Origin: Clostridium sp. DSM 17811 | GTDB taxonomy: Bacteria; Bacillota; Clostridia; Clostridiales; Clostridiaceae | Assembly: GCF_018861905.1 (NCBI RefSeq) | Contig: NZ_JAHLDU010000018.1 | Coordinates: 1-64,000 of the forward strand | Direction: 5' to 3' | DNA: 64,000 bases | Shown here: in pieces, positions 26,652 through 35,743 of the stretch | Numbering within the stretch: position 1 is the first letter of the stretch | How the letters are laid out: the number at the start of each line of letters is the position of its first letter | Position numbers and translations under genes: made by a program | Notes under the pieces: model-generated | What the model was told of the DNA's origin: nothing | What the model saw: only the letters and a program-made list of their open reading frames with translations | Database searches by the model: none

Positions 26652-27509
26652 TTATTTATAAACTTTATATTCTTCCCATATGTTCTCTAAAGTAGAAAAC
26701 GTACTTGAAATTTTTTCTTTTTCTCTTAATCCAACAGCTATGATTAACGCATTTATCACACTGAATGGCGCTACTAAGGAATCAACAAAGGAAGTCATAT
26801 TACTTTGTGCTATTAGAGTATAGTTAGCCTTCTCCGCTAATGGAGATAATAAACTATCTGTAATTACTATAATATTGGCATTTTTGCTTTTAGCAAAGTC
26901 TAAAGCCTCAATTGTCCTCATTGTATATCTAGGAAACCCTATACCAATCACTATGTCTTGTTCATCAACATTAAGCAACTGCTCAAATATGTCACTAACG
27001 CCATATGCAACTACCTTAACATTATCTAAAATAAAATTTAAATAAAAGCCTAGGAATTCAGCTAATGAAGATGAGTCCCTTAGCCCAATTATATATATTT
27101 TTTTAGCTTTAAATAGTGAATTAACTATCTCATCAAAAGTTTCATAATTTATATTTTCTAAAGTAGTTTTAATGTTTTCCATATCAGCCTTTAATACACT
27201 CTTTAGTGCATTTTCTTGGGTCATGTAATCATTAGATAATTCAATTCTTTGCACAGTTGTTAATTTATTTCTAATTAATTGTTGAAGAGATTTTTGTAGT
27301 TTAGGATAACCACCAAATCCTAACTCGCTTGCAAATCTTACAACAGTTGATTCACTAACTCCTATACTTTCACCTAATTTATCAGCTGTCATAAACGCTG
27401 CTTTATCATAATGTTTTAGAATATATTCGGCTATCAGTTTTTGACCTTTACTTAAACGCGGGAGTTTAATTTGAATAGTTCTCATCAAATCTTGTTTACT
27501 ATTTTCCAT
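26652..27509 (-). CDS. RpiR/MurR-family transcriptional regulator
   Basis: This 285-residue regulator has an N-terminal RpiR helix-turn-helix (SKGQKLIAEYIL, then ADKLGESIGVSESTVVRFASELGFGGYPKL) and a C-terminal sugar-isomerase (SIS) domain from about residue 125 (KKIYIIGLRDSSSLAEFLG, IGIGFPRYTMRT, VITDS). Such proteins sense phosphosugars. It precedes an epimerase-like gene, so it may control sugar use. A 19-bp inverted repeat lies in its upstream region and may serve autoregulation. Confidence 0.88.
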   Translation of the reverse strand: MENSKQDLMRTIQIKLPRLSKGQKLIAEYILKHYDKAAFMTADKLGESIGVSESTVVRFASELGFGGYPKLQKSLQQLIRNKLTTVQRIELSNDYMTQENALKSVLKADMENIKTTLENINYETFDEIVNSLFKAKKIYIIGLRDSSSLAEFLGFYLNFILDNVKVVAYGVSDIFEQLLNVDEQDIVIGIGFPRYTMRTIEALDFAKSKNANIIVITDSLLSPLAEKANYTLIAQSNMTSFVDSLVAPFSVINALIIAVGLREKEKISSTFSTLENIWEEYKVYK

Positions 27510-27560
27510 AATCAGTTCAACCCTTTCTATATCAATTCCAACTAACTAAAATAAAAAATA

Positions 27561-27610
27561 TTCAATAGATAATAAAATGGAATTTTTATTTCATTTTATC
27601 ATCTATTGAA
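27561..27610. repeat. 19-bp inverted repeat upstream of the RpiR gene
   Basis: TTCAATAGATAATAAAATG (27561-27579) pairs with 27592-27610 with one mismatch. Read on the minus strand it is followed by a U-rich stretch (27545-27560), so it resembles an intrinsic terminator placed in the probable 5' leader of the RpiR gene. It could instead be a regulator-binding palindrome. Confidence 0.55.
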
Positions 27611-27708
27611 CTCTGTTTCAATAAACTATTCATTTTATGTAATCTTTATGTATTTATTATTATAACTAGCTAAAGCCATTAAAACTATTGCTACTTCATC
27701 CTCTTGTA

Positions 27709-27737
27709 TTGTTAAAATAATTTTACTATGCTAAAAT
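27709..27737 (+). promoter_or_regulatory. Promoter of the zinc-ribbon peptide gene
   Basis: TTGTTA (27709-27714) and TAAAAT (27732-27737) are separated by 17 bases, about 40 bases upstream of the small gene at 27779. Confidence 0.55.
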
Positions 27738-27778
27738 TACATTGGCAATAATTCAATAAAAAAAGAGGTGAATTACAT

Positions 27779-27919
27779 ATGTTATACTCAACTGGTGAAA
27801 AACCTGGTAATGGAAAATATGTTTGTAAAATTTGTGGTCAAAAGGTAATATTAGATGATACTACTGATACTTTACCTCCCTGCCCTAAATGTAAAAAAAC
27901 AAACTATAGAAAACTTTAA
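27779..27919 (+). CDS. Small zinc-ribbon protein
   Basis: An ATG eight bases after AGAGGTG opens a 46-residue protein, MLYSTGEKPGNGKYV... It has two CxxC pairs, CKIC and CPKC, spaced as in rubredoxin-like zinc ribbons, with TLPPCPKC typical of the second knuckle. Similar small proteins are common in Clostridia; their role is not established, though metal binding is very likely. It is monocistronic, with its own promoter and a strong terminator. Confidence 0.85.
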   Translation: MLYSTGEKPGNGKYVCKICGQKVILDDTTDTLPPCPKCKKTNYRKL

Positions 27920-27994
27920 TACAAATAATTTATCTTACATATATATACGCACAATGAATATTCGAAGACAATAAACAATGAACATTAAAATGGC

Positions 27995-28044
27995 GGTATC
28001 TCTTTAAATGATTAAAAAATCATTTAAAGAGATACCTTTTTTTT
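27995..28044 (+). terminator. Strong intrinsic terminator
   Basis: A perfect 19-bp stem (27995-28013 with 28018-28036), an AAAA loop and eight T residues (28037-28044) form a textbook terminator for the zinc-ribbon gene. Confidence 0.9.
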
Positions 28045-28125
28045 ATTTACTATAAATTAAAGTTTAGCAAAAAAATCTGATAATAAATTAAGGCTGCTAA
28101 ACAAATATTCAAAATGGCTATTTTT

Positions 28126-28176
28126 AAAACTTACTAAAATAAGTATTGTTGCCATTTTATTATTTTAGTAAGTTTT
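28126..28176. repeat. 17-bp perfect inverted repeat
   Basis: AAAACTTACTAAAATAA (28126-28142) is exactly complementary to 28160-28176, with a 17-base spacer. The pairing extends by one T:A pair. It lies directly upstream of the promoter of the EVE-like gene and overlaps the first of four TTTAGT boxes. Confidence 0.7.
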
Positions 28177-28200
28177 AGTAGACTTTAGTTGATTTTTAGT
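28164..28200 (+). promoter_or_regulatory. Four helically phased TTTAGT boxes
   Basis: TTTAGT begins at 28164, 28174, 28184 and 28195, that is with steps of 10, 10 and 11 bases, so all copies face the same side of the helix. The last two flank or overlap the -35 element at 28189. This looks like an array of sites for a regulator; none is known to me with this motif. Confidence 0.5.
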
Positions 28201-28217
28201 TGGTTTTGTTGTATACT
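28189..28217 (+). promoter_or_regulatory. Promoter of the EVE/PUA-like gene
   Basis: TTGATT (28189-28194) and TATACT (28212-28217) are spaced by 17 bases, 33 bases before the TTG start of the gene at 28251. Confidence 0.65.
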
Positions 28218-28250
28218 ACAATTATCAAATAAATTATAGGAGGGTTTGTA

Positions 28251-28880
28251 TTGTTAAATTTTGATGACTTATGGTTGGTAAGAACCAATCCTGAAAACAT
28301 TAATAGATTAAAAGAGTTTTTAGAAAATGACATAATTGCAATAGGTTGGAGTAACTTAATTGACTTAACGGATATGCCTAAAAACACTCTTCTTAAAGAG
28401 CTTGCTAGGAATAACTATTCCTGTTCAAATGTGAAGCTCGGCGTTATCAATCAGTTTGTAAACAATATTCAGGTTGGTGATCTATGTATTATCCCTTATG
28501 GAGATAAGATATATCTTGCAAAAGTTACAAGTCCATATTATTATGATTCAACTAAAGTAGCTGAGGGTTATCCTCATCAAAGAAAAGTTGAATTTATTAA
28601 CAAGGATAATCCTATTAGTAGATCTAGTTTACCGGAAGCTGTTCGAAAATCATTAGGCGCACAAAATTATGTTGCACATTTAAAACATCGTATAGATGAA
28701 TTTAAGGCGTTTTTAACTGATATGGAAACTACTACCGACAATATTGATTTACATGAAAGCTTGATAAAGTTGCTACCATTAGCTCTAGAAACTATAAAAA
28801 ACGCTATGGAAAGTGATGATGTTCAGAGAAGATTTGATGCATCCATTGAAGTGCTTAAATTAATACAGAAGTATGAATAA
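28251..28880 (+). CDS. Unrecognised protein with EVE/PUA-like N-terminal domain
   Basis: This 209-residue cytoplasmic protein is not one I can name. Its first ~145 residues (WLVRTNPENI, DIIAIGWSNL, VGDLCIIPYG, IYLAKVTSPY, YPHQRKVEF) resemble the sensor-like domain found at the N-terminus of some Mrr-type restriction endonucleases and related to PUA/EVE folds, which can bind modified bases. Here no nuclease domain follows; the remainder is a helical tail. The start is TTG six bases after AGGAGGG. A role in recognising modified nucleic acid is only a suggestion. Confidence 0.6.
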   Translation: MLNFDDLWLVRTNPENINRLKEFLENDIIAIGWSNLIDLTDMPKNTLLKELARNNYSCSNVKLGVINQFVNNIQVGDLCIIPYGDKIYLAKVTSPYYYDSTKVAEGYPHQRKVEFINKDNPISRSSLPEAVRKSLGAQNYVAHLKHRIDEFKAFLTDMETTTDNIDLHESLIKLLPLALETIKNAMESDDVQRRFDASIEVLKLIQKYE

Positions 28881-28934
28881 ACCTTTTAAAATCACTAACA
28901 AAAGAAAAATAATATACGCGAGGAGACAAATATT

Positions 28935-30353
28935 TTGAAACTTATTTGGAGGAGAATGTGGAAAAAAAAGTCCCTAAAAATGGAACTTAAAGCTGCCAAA
29001 AAAACTGATTTAAAAAAGAATCTTACATCAACTGACCTTGCAGCACTTGGAATAGGTGCAGTTCTTGGTACGGGAATATTTGTTTCAACAGGTGTTGGTG
29101 CTCATATGGCAGGCCCGGCAGTTGTTTTATCATTTATTGTAGCTGCAATAACAAGCGGACTTTGTGCCCTTACTTATGCAGAACTTGCTACAATGTTTCC
29201 AGTAGCAGGTAGTACTTATACATATTCATATATTGCTTTTGGTGAAATTATAGCCTGGATTATAGGATGGGATCTAATGCTTGAATATTTAGTCTCCTCC
29301 GCTGCAGTTGCATCCGGTTGGTCAGGAACCTTTGTAGGGCTGTTAAACTCTGCTGGACTTGATTTACCTAAAGCAATATCTGTTGGACCATCGGCCGGTG
29401 GGATTATTGATTTACCAGCCGTTCTAATAGTTGGCCTTGTAACATGGATATTATTTATTGGCATAAAAGAAAGTGCTAAGCTAAATAACGTCATAGTCTT
29501 AATTAAAATTGGTGTAATTATTTTATTTATAGTACTTGGTGTATTTCATATTAGTGTAGCTAACTATAAGCCATTTTCTCCTTTTGGATGGAAGGGTGTA
29601 ATGGCAGGGGCTTCTATAATGTTCTTTGCATATATTGGTTTTGATGCGGTATCGACAGCGGCTGAAGAAACTATAAATCCAAAGAGAGATGTACCTCGTG
29701 GACTTGCTATTTGCCTAGGAGTTGTAATTGTGCTTTACGTTGCAGTTGCAATTGTTATAACAGGCATGGTTCCATTTAAAGAAATTAGTCAAAATAATGC
29801 TATTCCAGATGCATTAAAACAGTTTGGTATCAACTGGGGAGCTGCTCTAGTTGGAACAGGTGCGGTTATAGGAATGATTTCCACATTACTTGTAATGCTT
29901 TATGGACAGATTAGAGTATTTATGGTTATGTCAAGAGATGGGCTACTTCCAAAGGTATTTTCAAAGGTTCACCCAGTTCACAAAACACCTACACTTTGCA
30001 CAATAATTACAGGTAGTATAGCTGCTATTATGACAGGACTTTTGCCTCTAGAGGAAATAATAAAACTATGTAATATAGGTACATTATTTGCCTTCATTCT
30101 TGTATCTATCGGTGTTATAGTACTAAGGAAAACTATGCCAGATGCTGAAAGAAAGTTTAGATGTCCTTGGGTACCTTTTATCCCTATCCTAACTATACTT
30201 GCTTGCGTTTATTTAATGACAGCATTACCTCTAGAAACATGGATTAGATTTATAATTTGGTTATCACTTGGGCTAGCAATTTACTTTTTATATGGTAGGC
30301 ATCATAGTATACTCCAACATAGTAAACCAAGACAATATAGTGATACAAATTAA
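28935..30353 (+). CDS. APC-family amino acid permease
   Basis: This 472-residue protein has 12 predicted membrane segments. Family features are GIGAVLGTGIFVSTG in the first helix, AGPAVVLSFI, the YAELATMFPVAGSTYTY loop, and FFAYIGFDAVSTAAEE in the sixth. It resembles the YfnA/CAT-like branch of amino-acid/proton symporters; the substrate is unknown. The TTG at 28935 has AGGAGA eight bases upstream; an ATG at 28956 is also possible but is only three bases from its ribosome site. It stands alone between two unrelated genes. Confidence 0.88.
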   Translation: MKLIWRRMWKKKSLKMELKAAKKTDLKKNLTSTDLAALGIGAVLGTGIFVSTGVGAHMAGPAVVLSFIVAAITSGLCALTYAELATMFPVAGSTYTYSYIAFGEIIAWIIGWDLMLEYLVSSAAVASGWSGTFVGLLNSAGLDLPKAISVGPSAGGIIDLPAVLIVGLVTWILFIGIKESAKLNNVIVLIKIGVIILFIVLGVFHISVANYKPFSPFGWKGVMAGASIMFFAYIGFDAVSTAAEETINPKRDVPRGLAICLGVVIVLYVAVAIVITGMVPFKEISQNNAIPDALKQFGINWGAALVGTGAVIGMISTLLVMLYGQIRVFMVMSRDGLLPKVFSKVHPVHKTPTLCTIITGSIAAIMTGLLPLEEIIKLCNIGTLFAFILVSIGVIVLRKTMPDAERKFRCPWVPFIPILTILACVYLMTALPLETWIRFIIWLSLGLAIYFLYGRHHSILQHSKPRQYSDTN

Positions 30354-30417
30354 TAATATTAAAATCTACATTTATTAAAAAATAATAAGTATTTAAAATT
30401 TGAAGGAGGAAATAATT

Positions 30418-30774
30418 ATGGTATTTTCAAGTTGGTTTAAAAACAGAAAAATAGAAATACAAAAACAAGCAAAAATTAGGACTGCTAAAAAAGTAGCTAT
30501 TGGAGCAGTAGCAGGAAGTCTTAGCGGATTGTTAGGTGGTTTACTTTTTTCACCAAAATCCGGTAAGGAAAATAGAGAGGATATTGTTAAGTCATCAAAA
30601 GATATTACAAACAATATAAAAGAGAAAACTACAGAACTTAAAGACACCATCGACAGTAAAGTTACAGATGTTAAAAGTAGTGTAACAGAATCTAAAACAA
30701 AAATTTCTGAATACTTAAATGGGAAAAAAAGCTCAAAAGATAATGCTACTGATGACGAAATTTCATCTAAATAA
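30418..30774 (+). CDS. YtxH-domain protein
   Basis: This 118-residue protein has a glycine-rich segment, AIGAVAGSLSGLLGGLLFSPKSGKENRE, typical of the YtxH family, followed by a charged helical tail rich in Lys, Thr and Ser. Such proteins are often stress-related and membrane-associated; their molecular role is unclear. The start at 30418 follows GAAGGAGG; an upstream in-frame TTG falls inside that ribosome site. Confidence 0.82.
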   Translation: MVFSSWFKNRKIEIQKQAKIRTAKKVAIGAVAGSLSGLLGGLLFSPKSGKENREDIVKSSKDITNNIKEKTTELKDTIDSKVTDVKSSVTESKTKISEYLNGKKSSKDNATDDEISSK

Positions 30775-30814
30775 TATTATAAAATAAGTATTTAATTAAG
30801 AGATTATAAACATT

Positions 30815-30848
30815 AAAACACCACATTCTTATATGAGTGTGGTGTTTT
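30815..30848. terminator. Bidirectional terminator
   Basis: Arms 30815-30828 and 30835-30848 pair over 14 bp with one G:U, flanked by A and T runs on both sides. It separates the convergent ytxH-like and methionine aminopeptidase genes. Confidence 0.8.
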
Positions 30849-30856
30849 TATATTAT

Positions 30857-31726
30857 CTATTTTGATATTATCTCTATACCATCCTCAGTTACAAGAATTG
30901 TATTCTCCCATTGTGCTGAAAGAGCTCCATCAGCTGTATATGCAGTCCATCCATTATCTTCATCAATGAATATTTTACTACTTCCAACATTTATCATTGG
31001 TTCAATTGTAAATACCATTCCTGGTGCTAAAATCATATCTGTTCCTTTAGTTCCACAATGAGAAACAAATGGGTCCTCATGAATCTGTAATCCAACTCCG
31101 TGTCCTCCAAAATCCCTAACTACTGAGTATCCATTACTCTGTGCATATTCTTGTATCGCTGCTCCTATATCTCCTAAAAAACCCCAAGGTTTCACTGCTT
31201 CTAGTCCCTTATTTAGACACTCCTTAGTAATTTCTACTAACTTCCTAGCTTCATCACTTACTTCTCCAATCATAAACATTCTTGATGCATCTGAATAATA
31301 CCCATTAAGTATAGTAGTTACATCAACATTTATAATATCACCATTTTTAAGTATTACATCTTTACTTGGTATTCCATGACACACTTCATCATTTATTGAT
31401 GTACAAAGACTTTTGGGAAATCCCTCATAATTAAGAGTAGCTGGAATTCCACCTCGAGATATTGTATATTCATGAGCTAGTGTATTAATATCTTCTGTAG
31501 TCATTCCTGCTTTAATAGTCTCACTAACTAAATCTAAAATACCATTATTTATTTCAGCACTCCTTCTTATTCCCTCAATTTGCTCTTTATTCTTAATAAG
31601 CTTTCTTTTGGGAACTGTGCAACATTGTTTCTTCAAAACCTGTAGTTTTTTATCAAAATCTAAATGACACTCATTATATTTTAGTCCACTTTTACACCAA
31701 CATTTATCATCATTACTTAAAATCAT
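30857..31726 (-). CDS. map: Methionine aminopeptidase, type I, with SEC-C zinc motif
   Basis: This 289-residue enzyme removes N-terminal methionine. An N-terminal SEC-C motif, CWCKSGLKYNECH, precedes the catalytic domain. Metal ligands are visible in NVDVTTILNGYYSDAS, the histidine of DFGGHGVGLQIHE, FTIEPMI and AQWENTILV. The extended form with SEC-C occurs as an additional Map in several Clostridia and may associate with ribosomes. The start follows AGGAGAGTGTATA. The 159 bases upstream of the gene show no other gene. Confidence 0.92.
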   Translation of the reverse strand: MILSNDDKCWCKSGLKYNECHLDFDKKLQVLKKQCCTVPKRKLIKNKEQIEGIRRSAEINNGILDLVSETIKAGMTTEDINTLAHEYTISRGGIPATLNYEGFPKSLCTSINDEVCHGIPSKDVILKNGDIINVDVTTILNGYYSDASRMFMIGEVSDEARKLVEITKECLNKGLEAVKPWGFLGDIGAAIQEYAQSNGYSVVRDFGGHGVGLQIHEDPFVSHCGTKGTDMILAPGMVFTIEPMINVGSSKIFIDEDNGWTAYTADGALSAQWENTILVTEDGIEIISK

Positions 31727-31885
31727 TATACACTCTCCTATATTAATATTTTAACTATGGATATGATTATCTATAAATCACTCCAATTAATCTATCATCT
31801 AATAATTCTACCATGAAAAAGCAATCATATACCGTCCTATCCTCAAAAAAACTTCTTAGTTAGCGTGTACCATTCTCTTAACTTA

Positions 31886-33730
31886 CTACTCATCACTATT
31901 ATTATATTGATTAAAATACATGTTATAATATTTGCCTTTTTTATTTATAAGCTCTGCGTGATTTCCCATCTCTATAATTTGTCCATCATCTATAACCATT
32001 ATTTTGTTTGCATCTCTTATAGTACTTAGCCTGTGAGCTATAATAAAACTCGTTTTACCCTTCATTAGCTTGAGCATAGCTTCCTGTATTCTAAGTTCAG
32101 TTCTAGTATCAACACTACTAGTGGCTTCATCCAATATTAATATAGATGGATTTGTAAGTATTGCTCTTGCAATAGCTAAAAGTTGTCTTTGTCCTTGGCT
32201 AAGATTACTTCCACTCTCAGAAAGTAATGTCTCATACCCCCTTGGAAGCCTCCTTATAAATTCATGTGCATTTGCCATTTTAGCTGCATTTTCAATTTCT
32301 ATATCCGAGGAATTTAGATTGCCATATTTTATATTTTCTTTGATAGTTCCTGTAAAAAGATAGGTATCTTGAAGCACTATACCAAAACATCTTCTAAGGC
32401 TATCTCTTGTATATTCCCTTATATCAACGCCATCTATATATACTACTCCACCTGTAACATCATAAAATCTTGTAAGCAAATTTACAATTGTAGTCTTACC
32501 TGCCCCTGTTGGACCCACAAGTGCTATACTCTCACCAGGACGTGCTTCAAAACTAATTTCTTTAAGAATGTTCACATCTTTTCTATACCCGAAATACACA
32601 TTACTAAATTTAACATGTCCCTTTGATTCATTAAGCTCCTTTGGCTCTTTTACATCTTCTGTTTCTTCACCCGTATCTAGTATTTCAAATACTCTTTCAG
32701 CTCCAGCAACAGCAGATTGCAGTGTATTAAATATGTTTGCCAAATTATTAAGTGGCCGTACAAATTGCCTTGAATAACTTAAAAAGCTGGCAATTACACC
32801 TACTGTAATTATGCCATCTACTGCTAGAACTCCACCTACTCCAGCTACTGCAGCAAATCCGATATTATTTATAACATTCATAATTGGCATTAGGAATCCA
32901 GAATATATTTGAGCTTTTAATCCAACCTTGCACAATCTTTGATTTATTTCATCAAATTCTTTCACTGTTTTATCTTCATGATTAAAAGCTTTTACTATAT
33001 AAACTCCAGATATAGTCTCTTCAATTTGTCCATTTAGTTTTCCAAGTTCCATTTGTTGAGATTTAAAAAGCTTTCCTGTCTTTTTAGTAATGGAGCGAGT
33101 TAACAGAAATACTAAAGGTACTGTAATTAAACTTGCTAAGGTTAATATAGGGCTTAAAATTATCATCATAATAAATGACCCGAGTATAGCTATAATCCCT
33201 GACATTAATACAATCGCAGATTGAGAAATAGTAGAACTAACATTATCAATATCATTTGACAATCTACTCATAATATCTCCATGACTATTTGAATCAAAGA
33301 AAGCCATTGGGAGCTTTTGGAGTTTTAAAAATAAGTTATTTCTCATAGTTTTAACTATTCTTTGACTAGAACTTGCCATGGCAAATCCCTGAAATAAACT
33401 TATAGCCGCATCTGCCAAATAGGATACTAATAAAACAATTACTATTATGCTTAGTAGATTGAAATCTACTTTTCCATTATTAGATGACATAGCATTTACG
33501 GCTTGCCCTATAAGATATGGACCTATTAGTACAATAGCCGAATCTATTATTATAAATATAAATATTATTATTAATGTTTTTCTTTCGCTTCCAAAATAAC
33601 TCCACAATCTTCTTAAAGTTTTCCTGAAATTTTTAGGTTTTACTACAGGTGCCCTATTTCTTCCGCCTCTAACACCATTAAATGGCATAGAAACACTTTT
33701 ATTATCATCCTTATATTTATTATCTGGCAT
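31886..33730 (-). CDS. ABC exporter half-transporter (canonical Walker B)
   Basis: This 614-residue half-transporter has a six-helix membrane domain (residues ~45-340) and a nucleotide-binding domain with VGPTGAGKTT (Walker A), LSQGQRQLL (signature), LILDEATSSVD (Walker B with catalytic glutamate) and the H-loop IAHRLS. It forms a heterodimer with the gene just upstream: the two are separated by zero bases and the stop and start are adjacent. The substrate is unknown; drugs, peptides or lipids are typical. Confidence 0.92.
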   Translation of the reverse strand: MPDNKYKDDNKSVSMPFNGVRGGRNRAPVVKPKNFRKTLRRLWSYFGSERKTLIIIFIFIIIDSAIVLIGPYLIGQAVNAMSSNNGKVDFNLLSIIVIVLLVSYLADAAISLFQGFAMASSSQRIVKTMRNNLFLKLQKLPMAFFDSNSHGDIMSRLSNDIDNVSSTISQSAIVLMSGIIAILGSFIMMIILSPILTLASLITVPLVFLLTRSITKKTGKLFKSQQMELGKLNGQIEETISGVYIVKAFNHEDKTVKEFDEINQRLCKVGLKAQIYSGFLMPIMNVINNIGFAAVAGVGGVLAVDGIITVGVIASFLSYSRQFVRPLNNLANIFNTLQSAVAGAERVFEILDTGEETEDVKEPKELNESKGHVKFSNVYFGYRKDVNILKEISFEARPGESIALVGPTGAGKTTIVNLLTRFYDVTGGVVYIDGVDIREYTRDSLRRCFGIVLQDTYLFTGTIKENIKYGNLNSSDIEIENAAKMANAHEFIRRLPRGYETLLSESGSNLSQGQRQLLAIARAILTNPSILILDEATSSVDTRTELRIQEAMLKLMKGKTSFIIAHRLSTIRDANKIMVIDDGQIIEMGNHAELINKKGKYYNMYFNQYNNSDE

Positions 33731-35455
33731 CTACATCATCTCCTTTCCAATTTGAGAAAGGAAGATATCATTGTATATTTCACAATTCTTTAAAAGCTCT
33801 GAGTGACTTCCAATCGCTTTTATTTCCCCATTGTCTATTACTATTATTTTATCAGCGCTCATTACAGAAGTTATTCTGTGAGCTATTAAAATGCAAGTTA
33901 AATCCTTAGAATATTTTTTTAAGCTATTTCTTATCTTCACTTCTGTATCTGTATCAACCGCACTAGTTGCATCATCAAGTATTAGAATTTCAGCTTTTTT
34001 CACTAGCGCTCTCGCTATAGATATCCGTTGCTTTTGTCCCCCAGAAAAATTAACACCACCTTGGCCAATCTTTTCATTATAGCCTTCTGGAAGTTTATCA
34101 ATAAAGTCACTAGCCTGGGCCACTTCTAGGGCTTCCTTAATTTCATCGATACTTGCATTCTCACTTCCCCATTTCATATTATCTAATATGCTTCCTGAAA
34201 ACAGAAGTGCCTTTTGCGGTACTACAGCAATCTTCTCTCTTAATGACTTTATATCTAACTCCTTAATATTTATACCATTAACTTTTATCTCTCCACTTAT
34301 TACATCATAAAACCTAGGTATTAAATTCACAAGAGTACTTTTGCCTGAACCAGTTGACCCTATTATTCCAACAGTTTCTCCCGGGCTACAACTAAATGAT
34401 ATGTCCTTTAATATGGGTTCTTTGTCTTTATTATATGAAAAATATACGTGCTTAAAATCAACTTTTCCTCTATTTTTAAAATCATCTATAATTTTCTTTC
34501 CATTAACCATACTATTTTTTTCGCAAAATACTTCGCTAATACGCTCTGAAGATGCTCTAGCGCGCACAAACATTGTAAAAACATTAGTTACCATCATAAG
34601 TGAGAATAATATTTGTGTCATATAATTTGTAAATGCTATTATTTCTCCTACATGCATACTCCCTTTGTTTACGTATATGCCGCCTATCCAAATCACCAAT
34701 ATAATACCAACATTTACTATAAGTCCAATTATAGGACTGAAAACCGATGTTATTTTCATAGCTTTAGTAGAAGACTTCGTAAGCAAGGCATTTTTGTCCT
34801 TAAATCTTTCTATTTCATATTCAAATCGATTAAAAGCTTTAACTACTCTTACTCCTGATAAATACTCCCTCATAACTCCATTAACGCTATCAAGAGATTT
34901 CTGCACTTTAATGAAATATGGAAATCCTATTTTCATATTAAAATATATAAGAATAGCTGCAATTGGTACAATAGCAAATAAAATCATAGATAGCTTTAAG
35001 TTTAGTCTTGCAGCCATTATAATACTTCCTATGCCCACAATTGGTGCTTTAACAAATATCCTCATAAGTCCATTAATAAAATTTTGAACCTGAGTTACAT
35101 CATTTGTAAGCCTTGTAACTAGAGTACCTCCTTCAAATCTATCAACATTTTCAAAAGAGAATCCTTGAATTTTTTTAAATAAATCAGATCTAAGTTCTGC
35201 TCCAAGTTTTTGTGATACATTACTTGCCATAACATTACGAATACTTGCAAATATTGCTCCAAATCCAGCAATTATAAGCATAATAACTCCCATTTCAATT
35301 ACATAATTCAGATCTTTATTTGCAACTCCTGTATCCACGATTTTTGACATAATCATTGGTTGCATCAAATCACAGAATGCCTCGAGTATTACAAAAAATA
35401 CTGCTATGCAAAATCCTATACCATACTTATGAGCATATACCTTTAAATACCCCAA
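33731..35455 (-). CDS. ABC exporter half-transporter (degenerate catalytic glutamate)
   Basis: This protein of about 574 residues has a six-helix membrane domain and a nucleotide-binding domain with IGSTGSGKST, FSGGQKQRIS and LILDDATSAVD. Aspartate replaces the catalytic glutamate after Walker B, as in one half of heterodimeric exporters such as BmrCD or TM287/288. The partner gene follows directly. I place the start at TTG 35455, eight bases after AGGAGGGGG; a further in-frame extension upstream has no ribosome site. Confidence 0.9.
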   Translation of the reverse strand: MGYLKVYAHKYGIGFCIAVFFVILEAFCDLMQPMIMSKIVDTGVANKDLNYVIEMGVIMLIIAGFGAIFASIRNVMASNVSQKLGAELRSDLFKKIQGFSFENVDRFEGGTLVTRLTNDVTQVQNFINGLMRIFVKAPIVGIGSIIMAARLNLKLSMILFAIVPIAAILIYFNMKIGFPYFIKVQKSLDSVNGVMREYLSGVRVVKAFNRFEYEIERFKDKNALLTKSSTKAMKITSVFSPIIGLIVNVGIILVIWIGGIYVNKGSMHVGEIIAFTNYMTQILFSLMMVTNVFTMFVRARASSERISEVFCEKNSMVNGKKIIDDFKNRGKVDFKHVYFSYNKDKEPILKDISFSCSPGETVGIIGSTGSGKSTLVNLIPRFYDVISGEIKVNGINIKELDIKSLREKIAVVPQKALLFSGSILDNMKWGSENASIDEIKEALEVAQASDFIDKLPEGYNEKIGQGGVNFSGGQKQRISIARALVKKAEILILDDATSAVDTDTEVKIRNSLKKYSKDLTCILIAHRITSVMSADKIIVIDNGEIKAIGSHSELLKNCEIYNDIFLSQIGKEMM

Positions 35456-35587
35456 AGTAAATTCCCCCTCCTTTCGACATAAATTAATTATTCCACTCAA
35501 CAATTTGAGACCTGTATAAATTATACAGCATATTATTATAGATTCCCACTGTATTATAAATCATGAATGCATTATTAACACATTAAT

Positions 35588-35633
35588 CAGCTCCGCAGGA
35601 GATGATTTAACAGCTCTGCAGGAGATGATTTAA
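35588..35633 (+). repeat. Tandem pair of a 23-bp palindromic repeat
   Basis: Two 23-base units (35588-35610 and 35611-35633) abut directly and differ at a single base. Each begins CAGCTC and ends GATGATTTAA, with the small palindrome CTCCGCAGGAG inside the first unit. A third copy lies inverted at 44282-44304. The units lie between the ABC exporter and the ugpB terminator. Confidence 0.8.
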
Positions 35634-35670
35634 CTAAAGCTTAATTAATTGCATTTAGTATAGAGACGTA

Positions 35671-35708
35671 AAAACCCGCAATATCCATTTCTGAATTTTA
35701 CGGGTTTT
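35671..35708 (-). terminator. Terminator of the ugp operon
   Basis: AAAACCCG (35671-35678) pairs with CGGGTTTT (35701-35708). On the minus strand the stem is followed by UUUU. It lies 36 bases beyond the ugpB stop. The 22-base loop is long but can fold further. Confidence 0.6.
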
Positions 35709-35743
35709 AGAATTACTTCTAATTCACTTTGTTATAAATAAAT

